A DNA stretch of 64,000 nucleotides from contig NZ_JANQJQ010000030.1 in NCBI RefSeq assembly GCF_028281565.1, positions 248,001-312,000 on the forward strand, given 5' to 3'. The number at the start of each line of letters is the position of its first letter. Position 1 is the stretch's first letter. This stretch comes from Seonamhaeicola sp. GTDB taxonomy: Bacteria; Bacteroidota; Bacteroidia; Flavobacteriales; Flavobacteriaceae. Positions 62,788 to 64,000 of this stretch are shown piece after piece. A model generated the notes under the pieces. The model searched no databases and was not told the origin of the DNA. It worked only from the letters and a program-made list of their open reading frames with translations. The position numbers and the translations under genes are program-made.

Positions 62788-64000
62788 ATGGAAATAACCA
62801 TAAAAGGAGATAGAGAATTTGATGATGTTCCCTCAATAAAGTCGAAAGCACTTCGCATAAATTTAAATAAGAATATTTACGGGACTTTTGCCGAAATTGG
62901 TGCTGGACAAGAAACCTGCAGGCAGTTTTTCAGAGCTGGTGGTGCTTCCGGAACCATTGCCAAGGCCATGTCGGCTTACGACAAAGATTTTAGTGATGCC
63001 ATTTACGGTGCTGAAGACGACGGCAGATATGTAACACAATCCCGTTTACGCAAAATGCTTACTCATGAGATGAATCTTATGGAAAAGCGTATTACGCGTG
63101 ACAAACACCCGGATAAGATTTTCTTTTGTTATGCAAACACGGTTGCCACAATAGATTTTGCAAAACAGTTTAAAGGCCATGGTTGGGTAGGGATTAAATA
63201 TCAGGTTGAAGCAGACCAGGACTATAATGAAATTATCCTTCACTTAAGGTTTAAAGAAACCGATGCAAGATTGCAACAGGAAACGCTTGGTACCCTGGGA
63301 ACCAATCTGATTTATGGTGCTTTTTATAAATATAATGAGCCTAAAAAATTACTAAGGTATTTATATGACCACTTAGATAAAGATCAGCTGGAAATTGATA
63401 CCATTAACTTCTCCGGTCCTGTATTTAAAAATGTGGATAATCGTTTAATGAGTTTACAACTTGTTAAAAATGAAATGACCGATGCCGTAGTTTTTGGTCC
63501 GGACGGCACCAACGTATTACCGGCCAGAGTGTTCTATAAGAAAAATATTTTAGCACTTCGTGGTAGCTTCAGACCTGTTACCAAGGTAAATATGGCCATG
63601 TACGAAAAGTCTTATGAAATGTTTACAAACGAAAGGAAGGTTGACTCTAACAACACCATGGTGGTGTTTGAAATTACGCTTTCTAATTTACGTGCCGAAG
63701 GTGAGATTGACGAACAGGATTTTATTGATAGAGCTGATTTATTGTGCGCTCTGGGGCATTCGGTAATGATCTCCAATTTCCAGGAATATTACAAAGTTGT
63801 TGAATACTTCTCTAATTATACCAAGGCCAGAATGGGATTAGCCATGGGCGTTAGTAACCTGGTTGATATTTTTGACGAGAAATATTACAGACACATCAGT
63901 GGTGGTATTTTAGAAGCCTTTGGTAAGCTTTTCTTTAAAGATTTAAAAGTATATCTGTACCCAATGCTCGATCCGGAAACAGGAGAGCTTATCAATAGTG
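62788..64000 (+). CDS. Conserved Bacteroidota protein, N-terminal part (runs off window)
   Basis: At least 404 codons, open at the right edge. ATG 62788 is chosen; an ATG at 62783 meets a stop after four codons. It begins MEITIKGDREFDDVPSIKSK and continues FAEIGAGQETCRQFFRAGGASGTIAKAMSAYDKDFSDAIYG, a highly conserved protein in Bacteroidota that as I recall is given inconsistent names (including nicotinate-nucleotide adenylyltransferase and TonB-dependent receptor); there is no signal peptide or barrel signature here. Function unknown, soluble. Confidence 0.85.
   Translation, partial: MEITIKGDREFDDVPSIKSKALRINLNKNIYGTFAEIGAGQETCRQFFRAGGASGTIAKAMSAYDKDFSDAIYGAEDDGRYVTQSRLRKMLTHEMNLMEKRITRDKHPDKIFFCYANTVATIDFAKQFKGHGWVGIKYQVEADQDYNEIILHLRFKETDARLQQETLGTLGTNLIYGAFYKYNEPKKLLRYLYDHLDKDQLEIDTINFSGPVFKNVDNRLMSLQLVKNEMTDAVVFGPDGTNVLPARVFYKKNILALRGSFRPVTKVNMAMYEKSYEMFTNERKVDSNNTMVVFEITLSNLRAEGEIDEQDFIDRADLLCALGHSVMISNFQEYYKVVEYFSNYTKARMGLAMGVSNLVDIFDEKYYRHISGGILEAFGKLFFKDLKVYLYPMLDPETGELINS

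Noticed and set aside
62788-64000. TonB-dependent receptor assignment for the edge gene
   Set aside because: No signal peptide, plug or barrel pattern in over 400 residues.

Overview
The window looks like a chromosomal segment of a marine-type Flavobacteriia/Flavobacteriaceae bacterium (phylum Bacteroidota). The evidence is an AT-rich sequence, PorX (type IX secretion regulator), an outer-membrane receptor with a CarboxypepD_reg-type N-terminus, an XrtF-type exosortase pair, Shine-Dalgarno-poor starts, and repeated TAnnTTTG promoter elements of the Bacteroidota type. No rRNA, tRNA, CRISPR array, intact insertion sequence or prophage was recognised.

Layout. (1) 1-8.4 kb is mostly housekeeping: lpxC start, lpxD, an HD phosphohydrolase, porX, tsaE, a 48-codon exported peptide gene overlapping a membrane-protein gene, and an outer-membrane beta-barrel receptor. 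(2) 8.4-14.8 kb mixes metabolism (ald, proline dehydrogenase, aroB) with outlying exopolysaccharide genes: a sugar transferase, a soluble CapD-like dehydratase and a PHP-type phosphatase. (3) 14.8-21.1 kb is a minus-strand block with a BY-kinase (Wzc), Wza, a FlaA1-type dehydratase and a sugar aminotransferase. It diverges across a 660-bp gene-free region from (4) 21.8-34.8 kb, a plus-strand capsule/EPS operon: epimerase, UDP-sugar dehydrogenase, Wzx flippase, a QueC-like PP-loop protein, pyruvyl transferase, WecB, three glycosyltransferases, Wzy, and a DCC/HTTM-like module. The operon ends at a strong bidirectional terminator shared with a convergent beta-helix lipoprotein. (5) 37.3-43.9 kb holds a GT4, a fold-type II PLP enzyme, a PglC-like phosphoglycosyl transferase, a GNAT, an ATP-grasp/FemAB-type GNAT fusion, and the first member of a paralogous GNAT family.

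(6) 42.7-52 kb is the most unusual part. Six paralogous CelD/FemAB-like GNAT genes each carry the same extra C-terminal module. Five of them are packed head-to-tail. Two paralogous JmjC/cupin-8 hydroxylase-like genes bracket those five, the left-hand copy being inverted. I know of no described system with this composition. (7) 52-58.5 kb has a second small-protein/HTTM module, two SGNH proteins, an MBOAT O-acyltransferase and the XrtF exosortase pair. (8) 58.5-64 kb returns to general genes: Lrp/AsnC regulator, M14 carboxypeptidase divergent from an XRE regulator with shared palindromic operator candidates, two small unknowns, an MBL hydrolase, and the start of a large conserved Bacteroidota protein.

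Working model (inference). FlaA1 plus DegT would make a UDP-4-amino-4,6-dideoxy sugar. WbpP/WbpO-like enzymes would make UDP-HexNAcA. PglC-like transferases would prime undecaprenyl phosphate, GTs extend, Wzx/Wzy/Wza/Wzc assemble and export, and CpsB-like phosphatase resets the kinase. Pyruvyl, O-acyl and possibly aminoacyl groups would decorate the glycan. The GNAT array, ATP-grasp fusion, PLP enzyme and JmjC pair would supply an uncharacterised decoration or modification step.
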